A stretch of DNA of 64,000 nucleotides from Onchidella celtica (Eukaryota; Mollusca; Gastropoda; Systellommatophora; Onchidiidae): contig OZ007573.1 in assembly GCA_963931925.1 (NCBI GenBank), forward strand, positions 43,206,624 through 43,270,623, given 5' to 3'. This document shows, piece by piece, positions 1-12,200 of this stretch. The notes under the pieces were generated by a model, which ran no database searches, was not told where the DNA came from, and saw nothing but the letters and a program-made list of their open reading frames with translations. How positions within the stretch are numbered: position 1 is the stretch's first letter; every line of letters begins with the position of its first letter. Position numbers and translations under genes: made by a program.

Positions 1-3000
1 CAACGCAAAGCAGACTTAGGCATACCAAAATAATTGTTACAGGGACTACAAAAGAACTTATGAGAGTCATAGTCTTTAAATAAAAATCACAGCTATTGAA
101 TTGTATTTCTGGTGAGTACATTGTCTTTTAAAGCGGAGGGGTGTTCTGAATAGGCATTATACCTATCGGTGGTAGTGACAGAAGGGTGACTGGTGGTATC
201 AAGGATTGGTGGGTTTATGATGCAATAAAACGGGTGATCATGGAAGGGTTCTCGTGACAGAGGGCTACTCTTGGTTCTGAAAGTCAGCGGTGGTCATAAA
301 GATAGTGTGGTGGTAATGTTGGTGACTAAGTATTGAAAGTAAAAACTAAAAAAAAAAGCACCATCAATTCAGGAGAGCTGGTTAGCTCTGGCAGTCTCCT
401 CGTAACAATTGGAAAACTGGCCGAAACCCCCGTCATTTTGTGGTTGAAAGGCTGTCATCGTCGTTTAAATAAATAAACAAACAAACAAAGAAAAACAAAT
501 AGCTGTGTTCGATTTCGCCTCCCCCCCCTCCCCCCAGCCCCCAACCACTCTGTGCTTTTCACGCACTTTAGCTTCAACCAGCCCACCCCCCCCCCCTCCC
601 CTCGTATGAGCTTACGACCATAGACTGATGAGTGTCTATGCTCAGGCCTTAATCTTTTAAACTTTTAAGTAACATTTTGCATGGATTCGTTGACTATTTC
701 GTGAACCGATATGTCATGTACTTCGTTTTCATAGAATCTTACAACCTTTTTTATTTTAAAAAAAAAATACCCGGTACATAAAACCAAACTTTCTACTTCA
801 GTGCCACAATTGAATAGTGCTCATGCTCCCCATAATATATAGTAATAATTTGTATATAAAATATGTAACATAATATGGTTTTCACTATCGGTTATGTTCT
901 CTGGGTTTCTTTGCTGCCGCTAGCGAATGTTACTTCTGATGCTAACAATAGATTTAAAGATCTGCCACAGCCGTGCCCTTGTGAGAGGAGACTCGGGTAG
1001 GCCTAAATATTTATGTCCACACCGGACACATTAACACTGAACGCTAAGCACCCTCTGATCTGATAGGTCAGGAGCACCCGAGAACACCAAGGTTATGTCA
1101 CGGGAGTTTGAAATACAGAGTTGGAAACAAGGTGACAAGCTGGGCTCCGGCCCGTGCAAAGCTGGTTACTGGTCCTGGCCATAGGGGAACGTTGGCCCCA
1201 CTTCAAAGTGCCCATTAAGTACACACGCATTTTTGTTTTAATTTGTTAAAGAGGTACATAATAATATAGGCCTAATAAATTTGGGACATAAGTTGGTTTC
1301 ATTTACGGTACCTATATTTATTATGATAATAATATACTGTATCTATTTTTGTCTGTTTTAATCGTTTATGAATCTTCTTTGAAATAATATTTTATGCTAA
1401 AGGTCCCCACCAGCTCTGTTTATAATATCAAATTCGCAGGGTCCACATCACCCATTTTGCCTCTACCAGGGGAGTCCCCCCCCCTCCACCCCTCAAAACA
1501 AAACCGTAGATCCGTACCGTACCAGGAATGGCAACAACGCTATCTGATGGAATCGGGACCTTTTCAGCTGTTCATGTTGTTTTCGACTTTTCCACAATGA
1601 TACGTTTTAAACGGTCACGAATTCGTATAATACCTTTCTTAAAACTGAATCGTCTCATCGTTAAATTGATATGAACATAGGCCTACTAGGTCTTCCAGCC
1701 AACTATGAGTAAATGATAATCTGATAAACCTTTTTCTATAGTGTCTTAAAAAAAAAAAGACAAGGTAATTCCCACGTTGAAGATAAATGTCAGACAACAC
1801 ATTTTACAAGCCTGGAACCGACATAATCATGTATACCCACCGTTCCATCCCCCACCCAGTGGCGGACCTACAGTTTTGGGACTCTGAAGCTTGAACTGTT
1901 GTGGGGCCCTTTCGCCACCAGCAACAACAGGGCTACACCCAAACTTCACTCATTAATTAAAAAAAAAAACCGGCCACTGTCCTCACCCCACCATCTCTAC
2001 TACATGACACATCAACCTCTCACTACCCAAATCTTAACTCTTTTCATTCTTATCCTAATTACTACTACTGCGCTTCAATCCATCAATCAAATCCACTGAA
2101 AAATCAGTCAGTCCAGACAATAATTATTATTAGAGGCAGAATAGAATTATTGCTCTAGGAAAAATGCGTGTTGCCAATGATATAGGCGCACGACACTCTC
2201 TAAAGTCAGAAGGAAGCAGTAAGACCGGCAATGGAAATGTACCAATGACTAGGCGGTCACATTGGTACATTGGGACTAGGCGGTGTGCAGTAAACCACAG
2301 TCTACCCTGCTTCCCACCTCGTCCACACCGATCTGTTCTTTTGTGTACGTTTATGGAAACCTTCGAGATTGGTGCTTCTAAAACATCTTCTACCATTTCC
2401 GGCTGCTGAGTCTGGGGCGGAGGGAGGCGGTGGGGTCTCATGGTTACGACCCCCCCCCCCCCTCCCTTCCACCCCTTCTTTGAAAAGACAACTTCAAACT
2501 TACATTATGTGGAGGAATCTCAATAGAAGGTACATAACTCTGTTTATTCCTTTATCACTGTAGGCTAAGAGTGATCTTTCTCTATCGACAAGTGTCCAAA
2601 CAATCATTGGGAATTCCCAGTCTCAGCCCTAGATTCTATTTTTCTCAAGACACAGTAGATCGCGCTGGCCATTTCTGAGAAAACGAGTCGCATTAATTTG
2701 CACGCTCGATGCTCAACGCTTCGGTTTGCTATGGCCAGTTTTAGTTCTTTATTTCCTACTTATAGTATGCCAATATTAAGGCAGAATTGTCTGATCAACT
2801 GAGTTATTTTTATTGACCCGACATGGAACTAGAAGACAGTTGTTGCACATAGGACGAAATAAAAATGTCCAGATGGTGACAGGTTTGCCGTAGAAATTTG
2901 TGGTCAGGTGACAGGATCACTATGCGCTGCAAAGTTAGGCCCAGGCCTGTTCACCTTTATTTCTTTACTGTGACAGCTTGGTAAGTTCGCATTACTGCTG

Positions 3001-3250
3001 TTATTGACTTTATTTAAGGCTCTTACCATGCAGTTATACAGTAAATAATAAGACGCATGGAGATAGATCTAGCCTAGGCTCTCAATTATTGATGCAACGT
3101 GGGAGGATTTCCCGGAAAAACTGTAGGGTGGGCCCATGGTACAGCGCAAACCAGGTCAAATTTAGATCGCACAGAATTTCTTGGAACCACTAGCCTATAG
3201 GCCTGTTGGACTTGGAGGTGCAGTTCCCGGGCGCCATCTAGATCACAGCA
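1..3250. other. Gene-free upstream region
   Basis: No reading frame here looks like a protein. The stretch is AT-rich with several poly-C/poly-G runs near 525-600, 1480, 2450 and 3482, and it contains a repeat fragment near 1858. The segment directly before 3251 should include the PARP gene promoter and 5' UTR, but no TATA box or other core promoter element could be recognised. Confidence 0.6.
1858..1965 (+). repeat. MITE fragment with CAGTGGCGGACCTAC end
   Basis: The sequence from CAGTGGCGGACCTAC through the 'ttttgggac..tgaagcttgaactg' segment closely matches the left half of the element at 24530-24705, which has an inverted right end. Only the left part is clear here. The terminus resembles hAT-type ends (inference). 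Confidence 0.55.
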
Positions 3251-3277
3251 ATGGATAAAAAAGCATATATCTTGTCG
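3251..3277 (+). CDS. PARP gene exon 1 (tentative, start codon)
   Basis: ATG in a strong Kozak context (G at -3, G at +4) opens nine codons, MDKKAYILS, ending at a TCG|GTAGGT donor in phase 0. Spliced to the next exon it gives AYILSNIPASYYG, which reads like the first beta strand of an RRM. The frame stays open 57 codons if unspliced, so this choice is inferred from phase and fold. An upstream alternative first exon cannot be excluded. Confidence 0.5.
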
Positions 3278-6200
3278 GTAGGTCCCAAAATAGATGAATG
3301 CATCGTTCAGTCTTTGGAAAAGAATTGGATTAGATCTCGTCCAGGCCACTTTGAACACCTACTGTTCTTTACAGATTATTGTCTTTTTTTTATTTCTGGT
3401 TGACAGAGTTAGTATGGGATGGGATGGATTGGGCTAAGATTAGGTTCAGGGATAGGGAAAAGGATAGGACTAGGAGTAGTAGGGGGGGGGGGGTCTTGGC
3501 TCTGTGGTCAGGACATAGAAAACTCATTTCCCATTCTAAGTTTGCTTTTCTTTAAAGAAAAAAAATAGTTTCAGAAGCAAACCGTATCACTGTTTGTCAA
3601 GAAATCAAGTTGGAGTAGGTTACTTAATTTAAAAAAAATTATTATTTAGATTCTATAGCATAATATTAGTGAATTCATCTAGTTAGCCCTAGTGTGTAGT
3701 TCTTGAAGACACCCATGCAGCCTATTTTAATTTATTATTATTTATGTGATGAAGGTGACAGGTATAAATATTATCTTCTGAACCTGTATTCTTAAATTCT
3801 CATTACCCAGTACTGTACTCCATAGACAACAGTTATTATCTGTTTCTGTCTGTGACATTGATACCTGGCCAGTATAATTTGTTGGGGAGAGGGGCTGCTA
3901 TTTGGCCAGAATCAGTTACAGTTCAACCTCACCCCCACTCCCCAGCCCCCACCTTTTTTTTTTCAAAAAGAGTGAATATATATAATTATATATTCTTTGA
4001 TCCTAGAATATCCCTGCATCTTATTATGGGCTGGCTAATGCTGCTCACAGTCGAGGGCTGATTACAGACTTCATTGAGAGCACCTTGGATATTGATGTGA
4101 AAGATGTGAAACTGCACCCATTCACTCCAGGAAAGGCACTGGTGTTGGTAGATGGTATAATAGGAGGTGAGAATTTTAGGACCAAAAGAGCATTATTGAG
4201 AAAAAAAATACAAACAAAATGATAAAATGTGGCAAAAAGAAGCTGCAGGTAGCAAAGCCCCGCATAAGAAAATAATAATACCAAAACAATACAGTAAAAA
4301 TTAATGCAAATGAAAAGGGAAGACAAATCAAGCTTTCGGCCTTTAAACCTTCATCAGGAAAATAAAAATTACAGGTTGGAAAATTGAACCAATAAAACAA
4401 TTCAACAATTAAAAACAATAATGTAGAAAACTAAATATTAAATCAATACGCCACTTATCTGTGAGTCTTGGCCGAGACTGTAGATTTTTTGTGGTTTTTA
4501 GAATATTTCGTCTAAAACCATTTATGCGCAATGCATTGTACATTATAACCCAGCCAGCATCCCAACATCAGTCAGACGGAGATTTATTTAGGATTTCTGT
4601 AGGTTGGGAGGAGCAGATTTCCTCCATCAAAGTGATGATTGTGTGATTTCATAACTGGCAGAGCTATGTAGATGTCTTTTTGAAGGAAACAGGATATCGG
4701 TCCTATATGACTGATTGACACTAGGATGCCAGCTGGTCAAAGAACTCAACGGACTAAAGACACCTATATCTCAGATGTGCAGTAAGTATTATTGTTAACT
4801 GATGGACATTTCATGTGATGAGATAACTGAACTTATAACAACAGAGTCAGTTTTATAAAACATTTTGAAACATATATAATTATTCCACTTGACAGATTTT
4901 GATGCTGCGAGGAAGGCTCTCCAGAAATGTCTATTAGATTCCCAGATTCTAGAGCTGAGGAGAGCTCATAAGGAAACTGCAGTTATAGTGGAAAATTTTG
5001 ATGAACAAAGACTATCAAAAGACGATTTAGACTTCTACTTCAACAGTGAATTTGCTGGAGGAAAGGATGTTATAGAGTCATCTTGGCTACAGCCTCATCT
5101 TCAAATGGCAGTCATAAAATTTCCACCATCTGAAAAGAAAGGTGAAATAAATACTGTGGAAGCTATAATTTATTACCCACTGGATTGGTAAAACCCATTT
5201 GATTTATTTTAAATTGTTTTGAGATTGAACCTTTCAACTCTGGTTTTATCTTTATTACAACTATGTTAAATCAAACTATGTTTCAGGCTCAGTTTTCAAA
5301 AATTGTATTACTGGTGCACGCACATCTTTCATTTCATCTGATCATCACTTGGATGGACACATTGTTTGTTTACAAATCAAATTATTTGTAATTTGTATGT
5401 TGGTCATTGGAATGGTAGGTCTGTGATAGAAAATTCACACAGTGTATGTATGTGGGGTTGACAAACTGCAGTGTTAAAAGTAGAATTTAACAGAATAAAT
5501 GATATTTTGCAGAAAAAGCTTGAAATGAAAATATCAGGTTGAATACTGGGAAACTAGATCTCTAATCCTGAGAAATTAGGTTATAAATCTTTTCATATAC
5601 ATCAGATTACATAAAGTTCTGACTAATTCTTAATCTCAAGCTCACAGGCGTGAAGCAGCAAACCTGCAGTAGACCATGGTAAAGAAATCTATCTGTTTAC
5701 ATTCACATTCATTTATTAAATTGAAATCTAGCATTTGATAAGAAGAAAATGGACTTAAAGGCATTTCGATACACAATCAAACAATAAGATTGCGGGTGGG
5801 CAAATTCATTGAAATATTTATAATGTAGCTCTAATTTTAAAATATGAGGAAAATTAAGAGAAAAATCAGAATGAGAAAGAAATTGATGGCATGCAATTAG
5901 AAATAGAACGAAAGATCACTGCTTACCAGAAATTGCTCTGCCAATTGAGATACTGGTCAGATAATACAATGTGTTATCAGACTGAAGTCATTTCAGGTTC
6001 TCAGAAGGTATTTCTCTATCAGCTTGTGGTCACAAGCCGGCATTTAGTAAAGAAAGTCCTTGAAACGCTGTTTTGTTTAATCAATCAAATTCATAAAACC
6101 CACTCTGACATGATGCTTGCTGGATAATTACATCACATAAAATATTTTTTCAAATCATTGATTTGTCCGTATGATAGCTTTCAGGAAATGGTTTGCGAAA

Positions 6201-9200
6201 ACAGCAACAAAAAATGAGGTGTGATGTAAATAATTCTTGTTTGTATTTTTTTTTTCTTTCGCCGAGCCGATTACAGGATGGAAATTTGAAAGGAAAGTGT
6301 GTTCACCACAGTTTCTGTTTGCATTTGAATAGATTTTATAACGAGAAAAAAAAATTGTTGTATTGTCATTTATTTTTCAGTGGTGCAGAAGATCCTGAAG
6401 AAGAAAGACCATGTGCTTTTACCATCTGAAAATTACCAAATTTCTGTCAGTCCCTTCTATCGCAATTTCCATGAATATACTCAACATCAGCAAGGGTTAG
6501 GTTATGCCGATGAAGGAGTTCAGGACGTCAGAGACACATTGAAACCGAAGGGGAGTTCCTCGTCGGCCAAATATGATTTGGCCCATAGAGATCGTAAAGC
6601 CAATCTGACTAGGGAGATGGACACTAATGCGAGTTGGAGTAAAAGGCGAAATGAGAGTAGCAAAAAGTCAAGTGAGAACAATGTTAAAGATACTTGTGAG
6701 AAAATGGAAAGAGAGAGAACAGAGAAACATGAAAAGAAGATAAGAGTTAAAAAAACAACCAAGGATGATATAAATCAAGAAGAAAAGGAGCAAGGCAAGA
6801 TGGATGGAAAAAAAGAACTTGAAGAGACAGCAAGAGATTTGGTCAATGAAGTTGAAGTGGAAAGACACAGAGGTGAAAAAAATAAAAACTTTTCAAGATC
6901 TAAGAATAATGACCAAGGTAAAATAAACACTGAGAACTTGGAAACACACAAAATGGAAAATGAAAGTGAGGATGAAGGACAAGATGAAGAAGATACTGGA
7001 AACCATTTGGGAAGTAATACAATGTCAAGAAACTCTGTTTTAACTGAAGATGTGCAGGTAGATGAAGAAAAAGAAGAATGCAATAACAGAAGCCATGAAG
7101 AGGGAGAGACAGAGGAAAAAGAGAACAGTGATGGTGAAGGCCCAAAAGAAGATGAAGGTGAAATTGAGGAGAGTGATACCTCAGATCAAAAAGAGGACAG
7201 TGAAGAGGAAGGTTCAGAAGAAGAAGCAGAATCCAAGATCTCAGAATTAGATGCTATGGAATCTGGTACCAGGGATAAAAAGGAAGAGGCAAATGATGAC
7301 AACAGTGAAGGAGAGAGTGAAGAGTGGGACACCGCAGAAGAAAAGGAGAACAGTGAGGAAGAAAGCTCAGAAGAGGAAGTGTGGTATGAGAGTTATGAAT
7401 TTACGGAAACTTTGAAGTCTTCTAAACGAACGCATAAATATGATAAAATATGTGAAGACAAGGGAAGACAAAGTGAAAGCTCAGATTCAGAGGAGGATGA
7501 GGAAGGGGAGGTGAAGAGAGTAGGAGAAGAGGAGAGGCTCAGATTGAGACATCAAATCTCTGCCACTGATCACATAAGGGGTTCGCATAGAGGACGTGGA
7601 AGTGGGAACAAATTTTCTGCAAAGTCTGGAAAGAATACCATAAGAGAAACTCCTAGTAATACTGGAGAGTATTCATTGTCAAAAGTTCAAAAGGAAGCAC
7701 AGGAAAGTCCACTCAAGAAGACACATTTGCAAGTCTTAAGCGAGACTCCTAAAAAACACAAGCCCACAATGGAAAATTTTAGGGCCAGAGGTCCACAGCA
7801 CTCTACAAGGAAAGATCCTGAACGGTGTGAGAGAGATAAATGTAACACCAGACAAATCAGTTCTTCAGAGGAAGAGTGTAAAACAAGAACCAGGGAGGTC
7901 AGGTCAAGTTTGGCGTCAGCTGAAGACATCCTTTGGCATCCTGGAATGAGAGAACCTGACTGTGATCAAACAGATACATATTTCAAAAATAAAGGAGGAA
8001 GTATCCAGGGGAGTTCAAACATAAAGTCAAGAGAGAGACCGAAGCACGAATTTCGAGGCCGTGGTGGATCAAAGTATGTGCCAGCCAGTTCAGGCAGACA
8101 AGATGTGTCATCAAGGATTGGAAAATTGCTAGACAGGAAAGGTGACTCATACAGTCGTGTGCATGAGGATCCTGAATTTGTCAAAGGCCTGGAAGATTAC
8201 AAAAGAGCTCAAGAGGAAAATGCAAGACCAAAAGAGAAAACTACAGAAAAACTTGATTTGGAGCCATTTCGGGTTGCATTGTTACAACACTGCTTTGGAC
8301 AGTTTGGAGAATGCTCTGTTACATATGATCATAAAGAAAAATGTATAGTATTGATAGGACCAGATGACTCAGTGAAGAAACAGCAGATTGAGGTATTGAA
8401 GGAGATTAAAGTGATTAAAGAAAAAGGTTTTGAATTATGTCCTGACATGATTGCTCTCTTTAAAAGTGATGCAGGAAAGCGGTACATTGAAAATCTCAAT
8501 ATTTGTGATCTGAATGGGGCCAAGGCATTTTTTGATGGTAAATCCCTGACAGTTATAGCCAATGAAGAAAATATTCTGAAAGCGGCAGAGGACAAATTAA
8601 AACAGAGACTGAATCATACAATAATTCTGTCATCAGAATGTGAAATACCTCTGGATAAACTAAAGACTTTACAGGATCATCTTGAACCCAAGTTGCTCAT
8701 CAAAATGTCTTGGAATGATAAATGTACAAGTATTTTTGTTAAAGGCATCAGGGACGATATTATTAAATGCGAAGCAGAAATTCAAGGACTAATAAAGGAA
8801 TGCGAGGTGTGGGAAGAAACATTCACAGTGGATGGCCCAAGAGCACAATATTTTAACAAATTTTACAGAGATAAAGTAAATCTGGCAGTTAGAGGAGCTG
8901 AAATCATACACAGTGATATAACTGACCAAAGGGTAATTATCAAATTTAAAGGGACAAAAACTCAAATAGCCCAAGTCAGCACTGATCTAAAAAAGTTGAG
9001 GGATCAGGTAAACCTGGAGCGTTGGACCTTAAAATCTGAATTTCAAGGACAGGTAGAATCAGCACTGATTGCTCATGCCTTGGAATCCACTGATATCCAA
9101 AGCAAAATACAACTTACTGAGTACACTAAGAGATGTTGTGTCATCATAGAAGCATCACAGGGTGCCACTTCTGAACCTTCAGACACACGTAGAGCTACAG

Positions 9201-12200
9201 AACAGTGGACGCACCATAAAAAATGGTCACGTAAAACATTAAAGAAAAAACGGCCTGATGAGCTGAAATTGAAAGTGACTGAAAACTGTCAGTTGATCAT
9301 CAAATCATTCGGTGACATCACTAAAGAAAGGTCTGAAATCCTGGTCTGTACCCTGACACAAAATGCAGATCTGAGAAAGACTCGTGTTGGACAAGCATTC
9401 AATAAAGCCTGCTCTTCTCTTTGGAAAAAATTAAAATATGAGTATAATGCACATCCATCAGAGTCTGTGCTGACAACCAAAGGTCCATTTCGAGGTTTAA
9501 TGTGCCAAGCTATATGCCATGTCATTCTCACACCCTGGAACCCTGACACTTCACCTGCTCAGCTTGATAATGCTATTCAAACAGTTCTTGGACAGGCAAA
9601 AGCTTTAGACATTACATCTATTTCATTTCCACCTCTTGGATGTGGCAGAGCATTCAAATTTCCTCCTGAAAGTGTTGCACAAATTGTCCTATCCAACATA
9701 AACCAGTCCAATATCAGTAGTAGTATGACCAAAATTGTTCTCCTTGCCTGTAACAGAGATCTTTATAGAGAATTGAAAGAGGAGGCACAGAAAAGGTTTC
9801 AGGCTGATGTTGCCAAAACTGAAGGTGCTGTGGGAGGGGCTGCAGTTGAGCTCTCTGCTAACAGTGACAAAAGTGAAGAAGGCATTGATGAGGGAGAGCA
9901 GAGAGTGGAAGACATGCAACCATGTGATCTGCCTATTTCTGATGATTTGGACATAATTATAGTCAGTGAGGAAGATCCTCCGGCCATATGGCCAGAGCTT
10001 AAAGGGAAAATCCTGGACCATTGTCTTCATGAGTTCACCTATAGTCAGGAAACCCTACAGTTTTGGCCAATAGATTCACAGGTTAGCATTTTCCAAGAAG
10101 CCAAAGAACAGTTTATATGGGTGGAGAAGCATGAAGATGCCAAATCAAATCAATTAGGGTTCAAGCTAAAAGGTGAAAAGAATGCTGTCAACAAAATGAA
10201 GGATTACATTACACAAGAATTTAAAAAACTTACACGGAATAAGCCAAAACAATCAATAAAGTCCAAGCAAGCACCACGACGTGGGACTGTGGAGTTTCTG
10301 AAATTTGCCAGCGGCAAAGATGAAATGTATCCATCATACTGGAAGCTTACAAAAGAAATCAAGAAAATGAACAAGAAAGATATGCAAAATGATGAACCAG
10401 GTAAAAATGTGAAAGAAGAAGAGTTCTTGGTTAAAGTTGACTCCAAAACCAAAAGAGCCATTGAGAAACTTGTCAAAAGTACTTGGGATCCGTCACTTGT
10501 AGGTCGTGGTTTAGATGCGGGAGGTTTGAAGTTTACTGGCATTGAAATAATGAATGTGCAGAGGATAGAAAATCCATATTTGTTCGCCACATATCAAGCA
10601 CACAGAAGGGAATTGTTTAGGAAAATGGCCAAGAAGGACCAAATTTGCCAAGATGTTGGCACACTACCAAGTTCCAAAGGAAGAATTAATACAACAGAAA
10701 ATTTGGAGGATTTCATGAAAGAAGAATTGTACTGTGAAATCAATGAGCATTACCTTTTTCATGGCACCCGGAAAAGTCTCATTCCTGTTTTGAGCCGCAA
10801 CGGTTTGGACCCAAAAGTGTCCAGCCTTGATTCCATGTTTGGGAGAGGAATCTATGCAGCAGAGGATTTTACAAAATCTGACCAGTACGCAGGTATTATG
10901 TTCATTCTCCTATAACAACAATACCATATCTAAAACGCCTTTTAACCAAAGATCTAGATTATCTCTGCTTAAAGACAAGTTTTACTCACATTTCAGATTT
11001 TTTTCAAAGGGTCTTAATAACTTCAAAAATGCATCACCTTTTAAATGTTTTTGTTCAGTATCACTGGGAAAGAAGATCCTTTCACTGTGTCTAATTTAAA
11101 AAAATTTTTGAGCATACAGTTGTGACTCTATTTTGAAAACTTTGTTGATGTGTTCGAAGGCCAAAATCTATGAAATGCAACTATAAGAAACATGCAGAGC
11201 AGTGCTAAGAAAAGTCACGTTTTTTTACACATGTTCACTTGTTTTAGATGTACATATTATATACACTTATATATATAACATTTCTTTCGCAGTCTTGTGG
11301 ATCACCTCCATTATGATAGTTGGATGTATATCCGATTGCTAGTTTTAAGCAAAAGAAACAGCTATCCTCCATAAAATAATTTATATTTCATGTTGTCAGG
11401 TGTGTGGCATTAGTTATTTTTGACATCCTCACCTACATTGAAGTTGAGGACCTCTGGTCTCTATAGGCTTTGGTGTTTTGCTGATGCTGAGATAATTAAT
11501 GAGCATATGAAAATAGATTTAGTGCATTAGTCACCTTGAAATACTACAACAGGAGTTCTCAAGCAGAAAAAAAAAAACATTCTTTAAAAGTTTAATTCCT
11601 TGGAATGACATTATTTTGTCATTTAACAGCCCCTTAAAGGGCTAGGAAGTAAGCAAAATAAGAAAAACAGAAGGAAAGAAGAACAGTATGCTATTGAAGA
11701 AGAAGAACCTGAAGAAAAAGAAGCAGGAGAAGAAGAGGGTGCATAAGACTTGGCAGAAGGAGGGCAAGAAATGAGGAAAAACAGAAGAAATAACAGAAAA
11801 AACAAGCAAGAACAAGAAAATTGAGGTGTAAATGCCGAGGGCAGCTAACCTCCTTAAAAATAAAAACCTCAAACCATGACTTTTATCATAAGTATTAAGA
11901 TATAAAAAAAAAAACAACCTGTAACCTGCCAGTGTAAACACCTCCAAACAAAAGAAAAGTTGCATCACCATCAGTATCATTGTTTGTTTTTTGTTATAAA
12001 TGTCAACTTTCATCATCAAAAGCTTAGTAAAACCTCATTCATACCCAAGAGCTTAGCAACCTGCTGAATTTATGAAATCGGTCCCTAGGGTCAATATCAA
12101 ACACTCAGACCCATGCCACAGATGATTCAATTTTCAGGCAAATTTGGACTTCAAGGTTTTTATCATTACCGATTTTACATCTTCCAGATGATCGTCAAGC

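Noticed and set aside
5891-6127. 78-codon plus-strand frame in PARP intron 3
   Set aside because: Not in splice phase with neighbours and direct joining of exons 3 and 4 completes RRM2 without it.
9289-10590. Minus-strand frames of 86-128 codons
   Set aside because: Antisense to the PARP giant exon; no protein-like pattern.
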